A stretch of 64,000 nt of DNA from Metallyticus violacea (taxonomy: Eukaryota; Arthropoda; Insecta; Mantodea; Metallyticidae). Below are positions 48,186 to 61,000 of the stretch, piece by piece. Where the stretch lies: contig CM060834.1 in the NCBI GenBank assembly GCA_030762175.1, positions 66,507,501 through 66,571,500 of the forward strand. The letters run 5' to 3'. Position 1 is the stretch's first letter. Every line of letters begins with the position of its first letter. The position numbers and the translations under genes are program-made. The notes beneath the pieces are model-generated. The model worked only from the letters and a program-made list of their open reading frames with translations, was not told the DNA's origin and searched no databases.

Positions 48186-50790
48186 TTGGAAACTTCCTTA
48201 GAATCACTTTTTTTCCATTCTTATTTGAGATTACTGTTTCTCTTTCATTATACTAGTTTGATAGCCTCAGAACAGCATATTATGCGCAAAGAATCTCGAA
48301 AAGAAAAAAATTTTTTTTCCAAGTTAGGAAACTTCCTTAGAATCACTTTTTTTCCATTCTTATTTGAGATAACTTGTTCTCTTTCATTATACTTGTTTGA
48401 TAGCCTGAGACAAGCATATTATGCGCAAAGAATCTCGAAAAGAAAAAAATTTTTTTTCGAAGTTTGGAAACTTCGTTAGAATCACTTTTTTTCCGTTCTT
48501 ATTTGAGATAACTTGTTCTCTTTCATTATACTAGTTGGATAGCCTTAGACAAGCATATTATGCGCAAAGAATCTCGAAAAGAAAAAAATTTTTTTTCGAA
48601 GTTTGGAAACTTCGTTAGAATCAATTTTTTTCCGTTCTTATTTGAGATAACTGGTTCTCATTCATTATACTAGTTTGATAGCCTCAGAAAAGCATATTAT
48701 GCGCAAAGAATCTCGAAAAGAAAAAAATTTCTTTTCGAAGATTGGAAACCTCGTTAGAATCACTTTTTTTCCGTTCTTATTTGAGATAACTGGTTCTCTT
48801 TCATTATACTAGTTTGATAGCCTCAGACAAGCATATTATGCGCAAAGAATCTCGAAAAGAAAAAAAAATTTTTTCGAAGTTTGGAAACTTCCTTAGAATC
48901 ACTTTTTTTCCATTCTTATTTGAGATAACTTGTTCTCTTTCATTATACTAGTTTGATAGCCTTAGACAAGCATATTATGCGCAAAGAATCTCGAAAAGAA
49001 AAAAAATTTTTTTCGAAGTTTGGAAACTTCGTTAGAATCACTTTTTTCCGTTCTTATTTAAGATAATTTGTTCTCTTTCATTATACTAGTTTGATAGCCT
49101 TAGACAAGCATATTATGCGCAAAGAATCTCGAAAAGAAAAAAATTTTTTTTCGAAGTTTGGCAACTTCGTTAGAATCACTTTTTTTCCGTTCTTATTTGA
49201 GATAACTGGTTCTCTTTCATTATACTAGTTTGAGAGCCTCAGAAAATCATATTATGCGCAAAGAATCTCGAAAAGAAAAAAATTTTTTTTCGAAGATTGG
49301 AAACCTCGTTAGAATCACTTTTTTTCCGTTCTTATTTGAGATAACTGGTTCTCTTTCATTATACTAGTTTGATAGCCTCAGACAAGCATATTATGCGCAA
49401 AGAATCTCGAAAAGAAAAAAATTTTTTTTCGAAGTTTGGAAACTTCCTTAGAATCACTTTTTATTCATTCTTATTTGAGATAACTTGTTCTCTTTCATTA
49501 TACTAGTTTGATAGCCTTAGACAAGCATATTATGCGCAAAGAATCTCGAAAAGAAAAAAATTTTTTTTCGAAGTTTGGAAACTTCGTTAGAATCACTTTT
49601 TTTCCGTTCTTATTTAAGATAACTTATTCTCTTTCATTATACTAGTTTGATAGCCTGAGACAAGCATATTATGCGCAAAGAATCTCGAAAAGAAAAAAAA
49701 TTTTTTTCGAAGTTTGGAAACTTCGTTAGAATCACTTTTTTTCCGTTCTTATTTAAGATAACTTGTTCTCTTTCATTATACTAGTTTGATAGCCTGAGAC
49801 AAGCATATTATGCGCAAAGAATCTCGAAAAGAAAAAAATTTTTTTTCGAAGTTTGGAAACTTCGTTAGAATCACTTTTTTTCCGTTCTTATTTAAGATTA
49901 CTGGTTCTCTTTCATTATACTAATTTGATAGCCTCAGAAAAGCATATTATGCGCAAAGAATCTCTAAAAGAAAAAATTTTTTTTTCGAAGTTTGGAAACT
50001 TCGTTAGAATCACTTTTTTTCCGTTCTTATTTGAGATAACTGGTTCTCTTTCATTATACTAGTTTGATAGCCTCAGAAAAGCATATTATGCGCAAAGAAT
50101 CTCGAAAAGAAAAAAATTTTTTTTCGAAGATTGGAAACCTCGTTAGAATCACTTTTTTTCCGTTCTTATTTGAGATAACTGGTTCTCTTTCAATATACTA
50201 GTTTGATAGCCTCAGACAAGCATATTATGCGCAAAGAATCTCGAAAAGAAAAAAAATTTTTTTCGAAGTTTGGAAACTTCCTTAGAATCACTTTTTTTCC
50301 ATTCTTATTTGAGATAACTTGTTCTCTTTCATTATACTAGTTTGATAGCCTTAGACAAGCATATTATGCGCAAAGAATCTCGAAAAGAAAAAAATTTTTT
50401 TTCGAAGTTTGGAAACTTCGTTAGAATCACTTTTTTCCGTTCTTATTTAAGATAACTTGTTATCTTTCATTATACTAGTTTGATAGCCTTAGACAAGCAT
50501 ATTATGCGCAAAGAATCTCGAAAAGAAAAAATTTTTTTTTCGAAGTTTGGAAACTTCGTTAGAATCACTTTTTTTCCGTTCTTATTTTGAGATAACTGGT
50601 TCTCTTTCATTATACTGGTTTGATAGCCTCAAACAAGCATATTATGCGCAAAGAATCTCGAAAAGAAAAAAATTTTTTTTCGAAGTTTGGAAACTTCGTT
50701 AGAATCACTTTTTTTCCGTTCTTATTTGAGATAACTGGTTCTCTTTCATTATACTAGTTTGAGAGCCTCAGAAAAGCATATTATGCGCAA
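48186..50790 (+). repeat. Copy of 30.12-32.73 kb (offset 18,065 bp)
   Basis: The series gaacagc/ccaagttagg, ctgagac, tcaattttttt/ctcattcatt, A9T6, taagataatttg, gagagcc, tttttattcatt (private t), ctaatttg/tctctaaaag, gttatcttt and ctggtttg/caaacaagc follows the 30-33 kb copy at a constant offset of 18,065. It ends inside the gagagcc monomer near 50,790, where gaatttcg and aaactccg replace the expected gattggaaagctcg. That point is the edge of a different subfamily domain. No gene is present. Confidence 0.83.
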
Positions 50791-52009
50791 AGAATTTCGA
50801 AAAGAAAAAAATTTTTTTTCGAAGTTTGGAAACTCCGTTAGAATCACTTTTTTTCCGTTCTTATTTGAGATAACTTGTTCTCTTTCATTATACTAGTTTG
50901 ATAGCCTTAGACAAGCATATTATGCGCAAAGAATCTCGAAAAGAAAAAAAATTTTTTTCGAAGTTTGGAAACTTCGTTAGAATCACTTTTTTTCCGTTCT
51001 TATTTAAGATTACTGGTTCTCTTTCATTATACTAGTTTGATAGCCTCAGACAAGCATATTATGCGCAAAGAATCTGGAAAAGAAAAAAATTTTTTTTCGA
51101 AGTTTGGAAACTTCGTTAGAATCACTTTTTTTCCGTTCTTATTTGAGATAACTTGTTCTCTTTCATTATACTAGTTTGATAGCCTTAGACAAGCATATTA
51201 TGCGCAAAGAATCTCGAAAAGAAAAAATTTTTTTTTCGAAGTTTGGAAACTTCGTTAGAATAACTTTTTTTCCGTTCTTATTTGAGATAACTGGTTCTCC
51301 TTCATTATACTAGTTTGATAGCCTCAGAAAAGCATAGGTATGCGCAAAGAATCTCGAAAAGAAAAAAATTTTTTTTCGAAGTTTGGAAACTTCGTTAGAA
51401 TCACTTTTTTTCCGTTCTTATTTGAGATAACTGGTTCTCTTTCATTATACTAGTTTGATAGCCTTAGACAAGCATATTATGCGCAAAGAATCTCGAAAAG
51501 AAAAAAATTTTTTTTCGAAGTTTGGAAACTTCCTTAGAATCACTTTTTTTCCGTTCTTATTTAAGATTACTGGTTCTCTTTCATTATACTAGTTTGATAG
51601 CCTCAGACAAGCATATTATGCGCAAAGAATCTGGAAAAGAAAAAATTTTTTTTTCGAAGTTTGGAAACTTCGTTAGAATCACTTTTTTTCCGTTCTTATT
51701 TGAGATAACTTGTTCTCTTTCATTATACTAGTTTGATAGCCTTAGAAGGGCATATTATGCGCAAAGAATCTCGAAAAGAAAAAAAATTTTTTTCGAAGTT
51801 TGGAAACTTCGTTAGAATCACTTTTTTTCCATTCTTATTTGAGATAACTTGTTCTCTATCATTATACTAGTTTGATAGCCTTAGACAAGCATATTATGCG
51901 CAAAGAATCTCGAAAAGAAAAAAATTTTTTTTCGAAGTTTGGAAACTTCGTTAGAATCACTTTTTTTCCGTTCTTATTTAAGATAACTTGTTCTCTTTCA
52001 TTATACTAG

Positions 52010-53400
52010 TTTGATAGCCTTAGACAAGCATATTATGCGCAAAGAATCTCGAAAAGAAAAAAATTTTTTTTCGAAGTTTGGAAACTTCGTTAGAATCACT
52101 TTTTTTCCGTTCTTATTTGAGATAACTGGTTCTCTTTCATTATACTAGTTTGATAGCCCCAGACAAGCATATTATGCGCAAAGAATCTCGAAAAGAAAAA
52201 AATTTTTTTTCGAAGTTTGGAAACTTCCTTAGAATCACTTTTTTTCCATTCTTATTTGAGATAACTTGTTCTCTTTCATTATACTTGTTTGATAGCCTTA
52301 GACAAGCATATTATGCGCAAAGAATCTCGAAAAGAAAAAAATTTTTTTTCGAAGTTTGGAAACTTCGTTAGAATCACTTTTTTTCCGTTCTTATTTGAGA
52401 TAACTTGTTCTCTTTCATTATACTAGTTTGATAGCCTTAGACAAGCATATTATGCGCAAAGAATCTCGAAAAGAAAAAAATTTTTTTTCGAAGTTTGGAA
52501 ACTTCGTTGGAATCACTTTTTTTCCGTTCTTATTTAAGATTACTGGTTCTCTTTCATTATACAAGTTTGATAGCCTCAGGCAAGCATATTATGCGCAAAG
52601 AATGTCGAAAAGAAAAAAATTTTATTTCGAAGTTTGGAAACTTCGTTAGAATCACTTTTTTTCCGTTCTTATTTGAGATAACTGGTTCTCTATCATTATA
52701 CTAGTTTGATAGCCTTAGACAAGCATATTATGCGCAAAGAATCTCGAAAAGAAAAAAATTTTTTTTCGAAGTTTGGAAACTTCGTTAGAATCACTTTTTT
52801 TCCGTTCTTATTTGAGATAACTGGTTCTCTTTCATTATACTAGTTTGATAGCCCCAGACAAGCATATTATGCGCAAAGAATCTCGAAAAGAAAAAAATTT
52901 TTTTTCGAAGTTTGGAAACTTCCTTAGAATCACTTTTTTTCCATTCTTATTTGAGATAACTTGTTCTCTTTCATTATACTTGTTTGATAGCCTTAGACAA
53001 GCATATTATGCGCAAAGAATCTCGAAAAGAAAAAAATTTTTTTTCGAAGTTTGGAAACTTCGTTAGAATCACTTTTTTTCTGTTCTTATTTGAGATAACT
53101 TGTTCTCTTTCATTATACTAGTTTGATAGCCTTAGACAAGCATATTATGCGCAAAGAATCTCGAAAAGAAAAAAATTTTTTTTCGAAGTTTGGAAACTTC
53201 GTTGGAATCACTTTTTTTCCGTTCTTATTTAAGATTACTGGTTCTCTTTCATTATACAAGTTTGATAGCCTCAGACAAGCATATTATGCGCAAAGAATGT
53301 CGAAAAGAAAAAAATTTTATTTCGAAGTTCGAAACTTCGTTAGAATCACTTTTTTTCCGTTCTTATTTGAGATAACTGGTTCTCTTTCATTATACTAGTT
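52010..53400 (+). repeat. Two tandem 695-bp five-monomer units
   Basis: gccccagac at 52,156 and 52,851 are exactly 695 bp (5 x 139) apart. The following cttgtttg, cttcgttggaatc, tatacaagtttg and atgtcg/ttttatttcg monomers repeat at the same spacing. The second unit has a shortened dyad (gttcgaaac) at about 53,326 and a tttctgttc variant near 53,086. Related single units start near 54,790 and 56,460. Confidence 0.85.
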
Positions 53401-56400
53401 TGATAGCCTCAGAGAAGCATATTATGCGCAAAGAATCTCTAAAAGAAAAAATTTTTTTTTCGAAGTTTGGAAACTTCGTTAGAATAACTTTTTTTCCGTT
53501 CTTATTTGAGATAACTGGTTCTCCTTCATTATACTAGTTTGATAGCCTCAGAAAAGCATAGGTATGCGCAAAGAATCTCGAAAGAAAAAAATTTTTTTTC
53601 GAAGTTTGGAAACTTCGTTAGAATCACTTTTTTTCCGTTCTTATTTGAGATAACTGGTTCTCTTTCATTATACTAGTTTGATAGCCTCAGACAAGCATAT
53701 TATGCGCACAGAATCTCGAAAAGAAAAAATTTTTTTTCGAAGTTTGGAAACTTCATTAGAATCACTTTTTTTCCATTCTTATTTGATATAACTTGTTCTC
53801 TTTCATTATACTTGTTTGATAGCCTTAGACAAGCATATTATGCGCAATGAATCTCGAAAAGAAAAAAATTTTTTTTCGAAGTTTGGAAACTTCGTTAGAA
53901 TCACTTTTTTTCCGTTCTTATTTAAGATTACTGGTTCTCTTTCATTATACTAGTTTGATAGCCTCAGACAAGCATTTTATGCGCAAAGAATTTCGAAAAG
54001 AAAAAAATTTTTTTTCGAAGTTTGGAAACTTCGTTAGAATCACTTTTTTTCCGTTCTTATTTGAGATAACTGGTTCTCTTTCATTATACTAGTTTGATAG
54101 CCTCAGACAAGCATATTATGCGCAAAGAATCTCGAAAAGAAAAAAATTTTTTTTCGAAGTTTGGAAACTTCCTTAGAATCACTTTTTTTCCGTTCTTATT
54201 TAAGATTACTGGTTCTCTTTCATTATACTAGTTTGATAGCCTCAGACAAGCATATTATGCGCAAAGAATCTGGAAAAGAAAAAAATTTTTTTTCGAAGTT
54301 TGGAAACTTCGTTAGAATCACTTTTTTTCCGTTCTTATTTGAGATAACTTGTTCTCTTTCATTATACTAGTTTGATAGCCTTAGACAAGCATATTATGCG
54401 CAAAGAATCTCGAAAAGAAAAAAAATTTTTTTCGAAGTTTGGAAACTTCGTTAGAATCACTTTTTTTCCGTTCTTATTTGAGATAACTGGTTCTCTTTCA
54501 TTATACTAGTTTGATAGCCTCAGACAAGCATATTATGCGCAAAGAATCTCGAAAAGAAAAAAAATTTTTTTCGAAGTTTGGAAACTTCCTTAGAATCACT
54601 TTTTTTCCATTCTTATTTGAGATAACTTGTTCTCTATCATTATACTAGTTTGATAGCCTTAGACAAGCATATTATGCGCAAAGAATCTCGAAAAGAAAAA
54701 AATTTTTTTTCGAAGTTTGGAAACTTCGTTAGAATCACTTTTTTTCCGTTCTTATTTAAGATAACTTGTTCTCTTTCATTATACTAGTTTGATAGCCTTA
54801 GACAAGCATATTATGCGCAAAGAATCTCGAAAAGAAAAAAATTTTTTTTCGAAGTTTGGAAACTTCGTTAGAATCACTTTTTTTCCGTTCTTATTTGAGA
54901 TAACTGGTTCTCTTTCATTATACTAGTTTGATAGCCCCAGACAAGCATATTATGCGCAAAGAATCTCGAAAAGAAAAAAATTTTTTTTCGAAGTTTGGAA
55001 ACTTCCTTAGAATCACTTTTTTTCCATTCTTATTTGAGATAACTTGTTCTCTTTCATTATACTTGTTTGATAGCCTTAGACAAGCATATTATGCGCAAAG
55101 AATCTCGAAAAGAAAAAAAATTTTTTTCGAAGTTTGGAAACTTCGTTAGAATCACTTTTTTTCCGTTCTTATTTGAGATAACTTGTTCTCTTTCATTATA
55201 CTAGTTTGATAGCCTTAGACAAGCATATTATGCGCAAAGAATCTCGAAAAGAAAAAAATTTTTTTTCGAAGTTTGGAAACTTCGTTGGAATCACTTTTTT
55301 TCCGTTCTTATTTAAGATTACTGGTTCTCTTTCATTATACAAGTTTGATAGCCTCAGACAAGCATATTATGCGCAAAGAATGTCGAAAAGAAAAAAATTT
55401 TATTTCGAAGTTTGGAAACATCGTTAGAATCACTTTTTTTCCGTTCTTATTTGAGATAACTGGTTCTCTTTCATTATACTACTTTGATAGCCTCAGAAAA
55501 GCATATTATGCGCAAAGAATCTCGAAAAGAAAAATATTTTTTTTCGAAGATTGGAAACCTCGTTAGAATCACTTTTTTTCCGTTCTTATTTGAGATAACT
55601 GGTTCTCTTTCATTATACTAGTTTGATAGCCTCAGACAAGCATATTATGCGCAAAGAATCTCGAAAAGAAAAAAATTTTTTTTCGAAGTTTGGAAACTTC
55701 CTTAGAATCACTTTTTTTCCATTCTTATTTGAGATAACTTGTTCTCTTTCATTATACTTGTTTGATAGCCTTAGACAAGCATATTATGCGCAAAGAATCT
55801 CGAAAAGAAAAAAATTTTTTTTCGAAGTTTGGAAACTTCGTTAGAATCACTTTTTTTCCGTTCTTATTTAAGATTACTGGTTCTCTTTCATTATACTAGT
55901 TTGATAGCCTCAGACAAGCATATTATGCGCAAAGAATCTCGAAAAGAAAAAAAATTTTTTTCGAAGTTTGGAAACTTCGTTAGAATCACTTTTTTTCCGT
56001 TCTTATTTGAGATAACTGGTTCTCTTTCATTATACTAGTTTGATAGCCTCAGAAAAGCATATTATGCGCAAAGAATCTCGAAAAGAAAAAAATTTTTTTT
56101 CGAAGATTAGAAACCTCGTTAGAATCACTTTTTTTCCGTTCTTATTTGAGATAACTGGTTCTCTTTCATTATACTAGTTTGATAGCCTCAGACAAGCATA
56201 TTATGCGCAAAGAATCTCGATAAGAAAAAAATTTTTTTTCGAAGTTTGGAAACTTCCTTAGAATCACTTTTTTTCCGTTCTTATTTGAGATAACTGGTTC
56301 TCCTTCATTATACTAGTTTGATAGCCTCAGAAAAGCATTGGTATGCGCAAAGAATCTCGAAAAGAAAAAAATTTTTTTTCGAAGTTTGGAAACTTCGTTA

Positions 56401-56459
56401 GAATCACTTTTTTTCCGTTCTTATTTGAGATAACTGGTTCTCTTTCATTATACTAGTTT

Positions 56460-57380
56460 GATAGCCTTAGACAAGCATATTATGCGCAAAGAATCTCGAA
56501 AAGAAAAAAATTTTTTTTCGAAGTTTGGAAACTTCGTTAGAATCACTTTTTTTCCGTTCTTATTTGAGATAACTGGTTCTCTTTCATTATACTAGTTTGA
56601 TAGCCCCAGACAAGCATATTATGCGCAAAGAATCTCGAAAAGAAAAAAATTTTTTTTCGAAGTTTGGAAACTTCCTTAGAATCACTTTTTTTCCATTCTT
56701 ATTTGAGATAACTTGTTCTCTTTCATTATACTTGTTTGATAGCCTTAGACAAGCATATTATGCGCAAAGAATCTCGAAAAGAAAAAAAATTTTTTTCGAA
56801 GTTTGGAAACTTCGTTAGAATCACTTTTTTTCTGTTCTTATTTGAGATAACTTGTTCTCTTTCATTATACTAGTTTGATAGCCTTAGACAAGCATATTAT
56901 GCGAAAGAATCTCGAAAAGAAAAAAATTTTTTTTCGAAGTTTGGAAACTTCGTTGGAATCACTTTTTTTCCGTTCTTATTTAAGATTACTGGTTCTCTTT
57001 CATTATACAAGTTTGATAGCCTCAGACAAGCATATTATGCGCAAAGAATGTCGAAAAGAAAAAAATTTTATTTCGAAGTTCGAAACTTCGTTAGAATCAC
57101 TTTTTTTCCGTTCTTATTTGAGATAACTGGTTCTCTTTCATTATACTAGTTTGATAGCCTCAGAGAAGCATATTATGCGCAAAGAATCTCTAAAAGAAAA
57201 AATTTTTTTTTCGAAGTTTGGAAACTTCGTTAGAATAACTTTTTTTCCGTTCTTATTTGAGATAACTGGTTCTCCTTCATTATACTAGTTTGATAGCCTC
57301 AGAAAAGCATAGGTATGCGCAAAGAATCTCGAAAGAAAAAAATTTTTTTTCGAAGTTTGGAAACTTCGTTAGAATCACTT
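56460..57380 (+). repeat. Copy of the 52.71-53.63 kb segment (offset ~3,751 bp)
   Basis: Shared rarities prove the relation: cttcgttggaatc, the shortened dyad cgaagttcgaaacttcg (53,323 and near 57,073), ctccttcatt, cataggtatgcgc (53,558 and 57,309) and the one-base-shorter ctcgaaagaaaa (near 53,578 and 57,329). The offset is about 3,751 bp, or 27 monomers less two bases. A private two-base loss (tatgcgaaag) lies near 56,900. Confidence 0.83.
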
Positions 57381-58000
57381 TTTTTCCGTTCTTATTTGAG
57401 ATAACTGGTTTTCTTTCATTATACTAGTTTGATAGCCTTAGACAAGCATATTATGCGCAAAGAATCTCGAAAAGAAAAAAATTTTTTTTCGAAGTTTGGA
57501 AACTTCGTTAGAATCACTTTTTTTCCGTTCTTATTTGAGATAACTGGTTCTCTTTCATTATACTACTTTGATAGCCTCAGAAAAGCATATTATGCGCAAA
57601 GAATCTCGAAAAGAAAAATATTTTTTTTCGAAGATTGGAAACCTCGTTAGAATCACTTTTTTTCCGTTCTTATTTGAGATAACTGGTTCTCTTTCATTAT
57701 ACTAGTTTGATAGCCTCAGACAAGCATATTATGCGCAAAGAATCTCGAAAAGAAAAAATTTTTTTTCGAAGTTTGGAAACTTCCTTAGAATCACTTTTTT
57801 TCCGTTCTTATTTAAGATTACTGGTTCTCTTTCATTATACTAGTTTGATAGCCTCAGACAAGCATATTATGCGCAAAGAATCTCGAAAAGAAAAAAATTT
57901 TTTTTCGAAGTTTGGAAAATTCGTTAGAATCACTTTTTTTCCGTTCTTATTTGAGATAACTTGATCTCTTTCATTATACTAGTTTGATAGCCTTAGACAA

Positions 58001-61000
58001 GCATATTATGCGCAAAGAATCTCGAAAAGAAAAAAAATTTTTTTCGAAGTTTGGAAACTTCGTTAGAATCACTTTTTTTCCGTTCTTATTTGAGATAACT
58101 GGTTCTCTTTCATTATACTAGTTTGATAGCCTCAGAAAAGCATATTATGCGCAAAGAATCTCGAAAAGAAAAAATTTTTTTTTCGAAGATTGGAAACCTC
58201 GTTAGAATCACTTTTTTTCCGTTCTTATTTGAGATAACTGGTTCTCTTTCATTATACTAGTTTGATAGCCTCAGACAAGCATATTATGCGCAAAGAATCT
58301 CGAAAAGAAAAAAAATTTTTTTCGAAGTTTGGAAACTTCCTTAGAATCACATTTTTTCCATTCTTATTTGAGATAACTTGTTCTCTTTCATTATACTAGT
58401 TTGATAGCCTTAGACAAGCATATTATGCGCAAAGAATCTCGAAAAGAAAAAAATTTTTTTTCGAAGTTTGGAAACTTCGTTAGAATCACTTTTTTTCCGT
58501 TCTTATTTGAGATAACTGGTTCTCTTTCATTATACTAGTTTGAGAGCCTCAGAAAAGCATATTATGCGCAAAGAATCTCGAAAAGAAAAAAATTTTTTTT
58601 CGAAGATTGGAAAGCTCGTTAGAATCACTTTTTTTTCCGTTCTTATTTGAGATAACTGGTTCTCTTTCATTATACTAGCCTTGGACAAGCATATTATGCG
58701 CAAAGAATCTCGAAAAGAAAAAAATTTTTTTTCGAAGTTTGGAAACTTCCTTAGAATCACTTTTTTTCCATTCTTATTTGAGATAACTTGTTCTCTTTCA
58801 TTATACTTGTTTGATAGCTTTAGACAAGCATATTATGCGCAAAGAATCTCGAAAAGAAAAAAATTTTTTTTCGAAGTTTGGAAACTTCGTTAGAATCACT
58901 TTTATTCCGTTCTTATTTAAGATTACTGGTTCTCTTTCATTATACTAGTTTGATAGCCTCAGAAAAGCATATTATGCGCAAAGAATCTCTAAAAGAAAAA
59001 TTTTTTTTTTCGAAGTTTGGAAACTTCGTTAGAATCACTTTTTTTCCGTTCTTATTTGAGATAACTGGTTCTCTTTCATTATACTAGTTTGATAGCCTCA
59101 CAAAAGCATAGGTATGCGCAAAGAATTTCGAAAAGAAAAAAATTTTTTTTCGAAGTTTGGAAACTTCGTTAGAATCACTTTTTTTCCGTTCTTATTTGAG
59201 ATAACTGGTTCTCTTTCATTATACTAGTTTGATAGCCTCAGACAAGCATATTATGCGCAAAGAATCTCGAAAAGAAAAAAATTTTTTTTCGAAGTTTGGA
59301 AAGTTCCTTAGAATCACTTTTTTTCCATTCTTATTTGAGATAACTTGTTCTCTTTCATTATACTTGTTTGATAGCCTTAGACAAGCATATTATGCGCAAA
59401 GAATCTCGAAAAGAAAAAAATTTTTTTTCGAAGTTTGGAAACTTCGTTAGAATCACTTTTTTTCCGTTCTTATTTAAGATTACTGGTTCTCTTTCATTAT
59501 ACTAGTTTGATAGCCTCAGACAAGCATATTATGCGCAAAGAATCTCGAAAAGAAAAAAATTTTTTTTCGAAGTTTGGAAACTTCGCTAGAATCACTTTTT
59601 TTCCGTTCTTATTTGAGATAACTTGTTCTCTTTCATTATACTAGTTTGATAGCCTTAGACAAGCATATTATGCGCAAAGAATCTCGAAAAGAAAAAAAAT
59701 TTTTTTCGAAGTTTGGAAACTTCGTTAGAATCACTTTTTTTCCGTTCTTATTTGAGATAACTGGTTCTCTTTCATTATACTAGTTTGATAGCCTCAGAAA
59801 AGCATATTATGCGCAAAGAATCTCCAAAAGAAAAAAATTTTTTTTTGAAGATTGGAAACCTCGTTAGAATCACTTTTTTTCCGTTCTTATTTGAGATAAC
59901 TGGTTCTCTTTCATTATACTAGTTTGATAGCCTCAGACAAGCATATTATGCGCAAAGAATCTCGAAAAGAAAAAAATTTTTTTTCGAAGTTTGGAAACTT
60001 CGTTAGAATCATTTTTTTCCGTTCTTATTTGAGATAACTTGTTCTCTTTCATTATACTAGTTTGATAGCCTTAGACAAGCATATTATGCGCAAAGAATCT
60101 CGAAAAGAAAAAAATTTTTTTTCGAAGTTTAGAAACTTCCTTAGAATCACTTTTTTTCCATTCTTATTTGATATAACTTGTTCTCTTTCATTATACTTGT
60201 TTGATAGCCTTAGACAAGCATATTATGCGCAAAGAATCTCGAAAAGAAAAAAATTTTTTTTCGAAGTTTGGAAACTTCGTTAGAATCACTTTTTTTCCGT
60301 TCTTATTTAAGATTACTGGTTCTCTTTCATTATACTAGTTTGATAGCCTCAGACAAGCATTTTATGCGCAAAGAATTTCGAAAATAAAAAAATTTTTTTT
60401 CGAAGTTTGGAAACTTCGTTAGAATCACTTTTTTTCCGTTCTTATTTGAGATAACTGGTTCTCTTTCATTATACTAGTTTGATAGCCTCAGACAAGCATA
60501 TTATGCGCAAAGACTCTCGAAAAGAAAAAAATTTTTTTTCGAAGTTTGGAAACTTCCTTAGAATCACTTTTTTTCCATTCTTATTTGATATAACTTGTTC
60601 TCTTTCATTATACTTGTTTGATAGGCTTAGACAAGCATATTATGCGCAAAGAATCTCGAAAAGAAAAAAATTTTTTTTCGAAGTTTGGAAACTTCGTTAG
60701 AATCACTTTTTTTCCGTTCTTATTTAAGATTACTGGTTCTCTTTCATTATACTAGTTTGATAGCCTCAGACAAGCATATTATGCGCAAAGAATCTCGAAA
60801 AGAAAAAAATTTTTTTTCGAAGTTTGGAAACTTCGTTAGAATCACTTTTTTTCCGTTCTTATTTGAGATAACTTGTTCTCTTTCATTATACTAGTTTGAT
60901 AGCCTTAGACAAGCATATTATGCGCAAAGAATCTCGAAAAGAAAAAAAATTTTTTTCGAAGTTTGGAAACTTCGTTAGAATCACTTTTTTTCCGTTCTTA

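Larger units (their letters stand above)
50791..58000 (+). repeat. Distinct subfamily domain (ccccagac, tctggaaaag, ttttatttcg monomers)
   Basis: This domain lacks the gttatcttt, tcaattttttt, tttttatccatt and A9T6 markers of the main family. It carries its own: tctggaaaag (near 51,073, 51,630, 54,269), ctccttcatt (near 51,297, 53,520, 56,299, 57,271), gccccagac (52,156, 52,851, 54,934, 56,604), cttcgttggaatc (near 52,503, 53,198, 55,283, 56,949) and ttttatttcg following atgtcg (near 52,621, 53,317, 55,400, 57,067). Pieces resembling the main family, such as ctactttg and ctcgataag (near 56,217), are interleaved at 55.4-56.3 kb. No gene is present. Confidence 0.8.

Noticed and set aside
58530..58760. 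Minus-strand open frame of 76 codons
   Set aside because: It is created by the 8-bp deletion at 58,678, which joins two phases of the repeat. It is not a gene.
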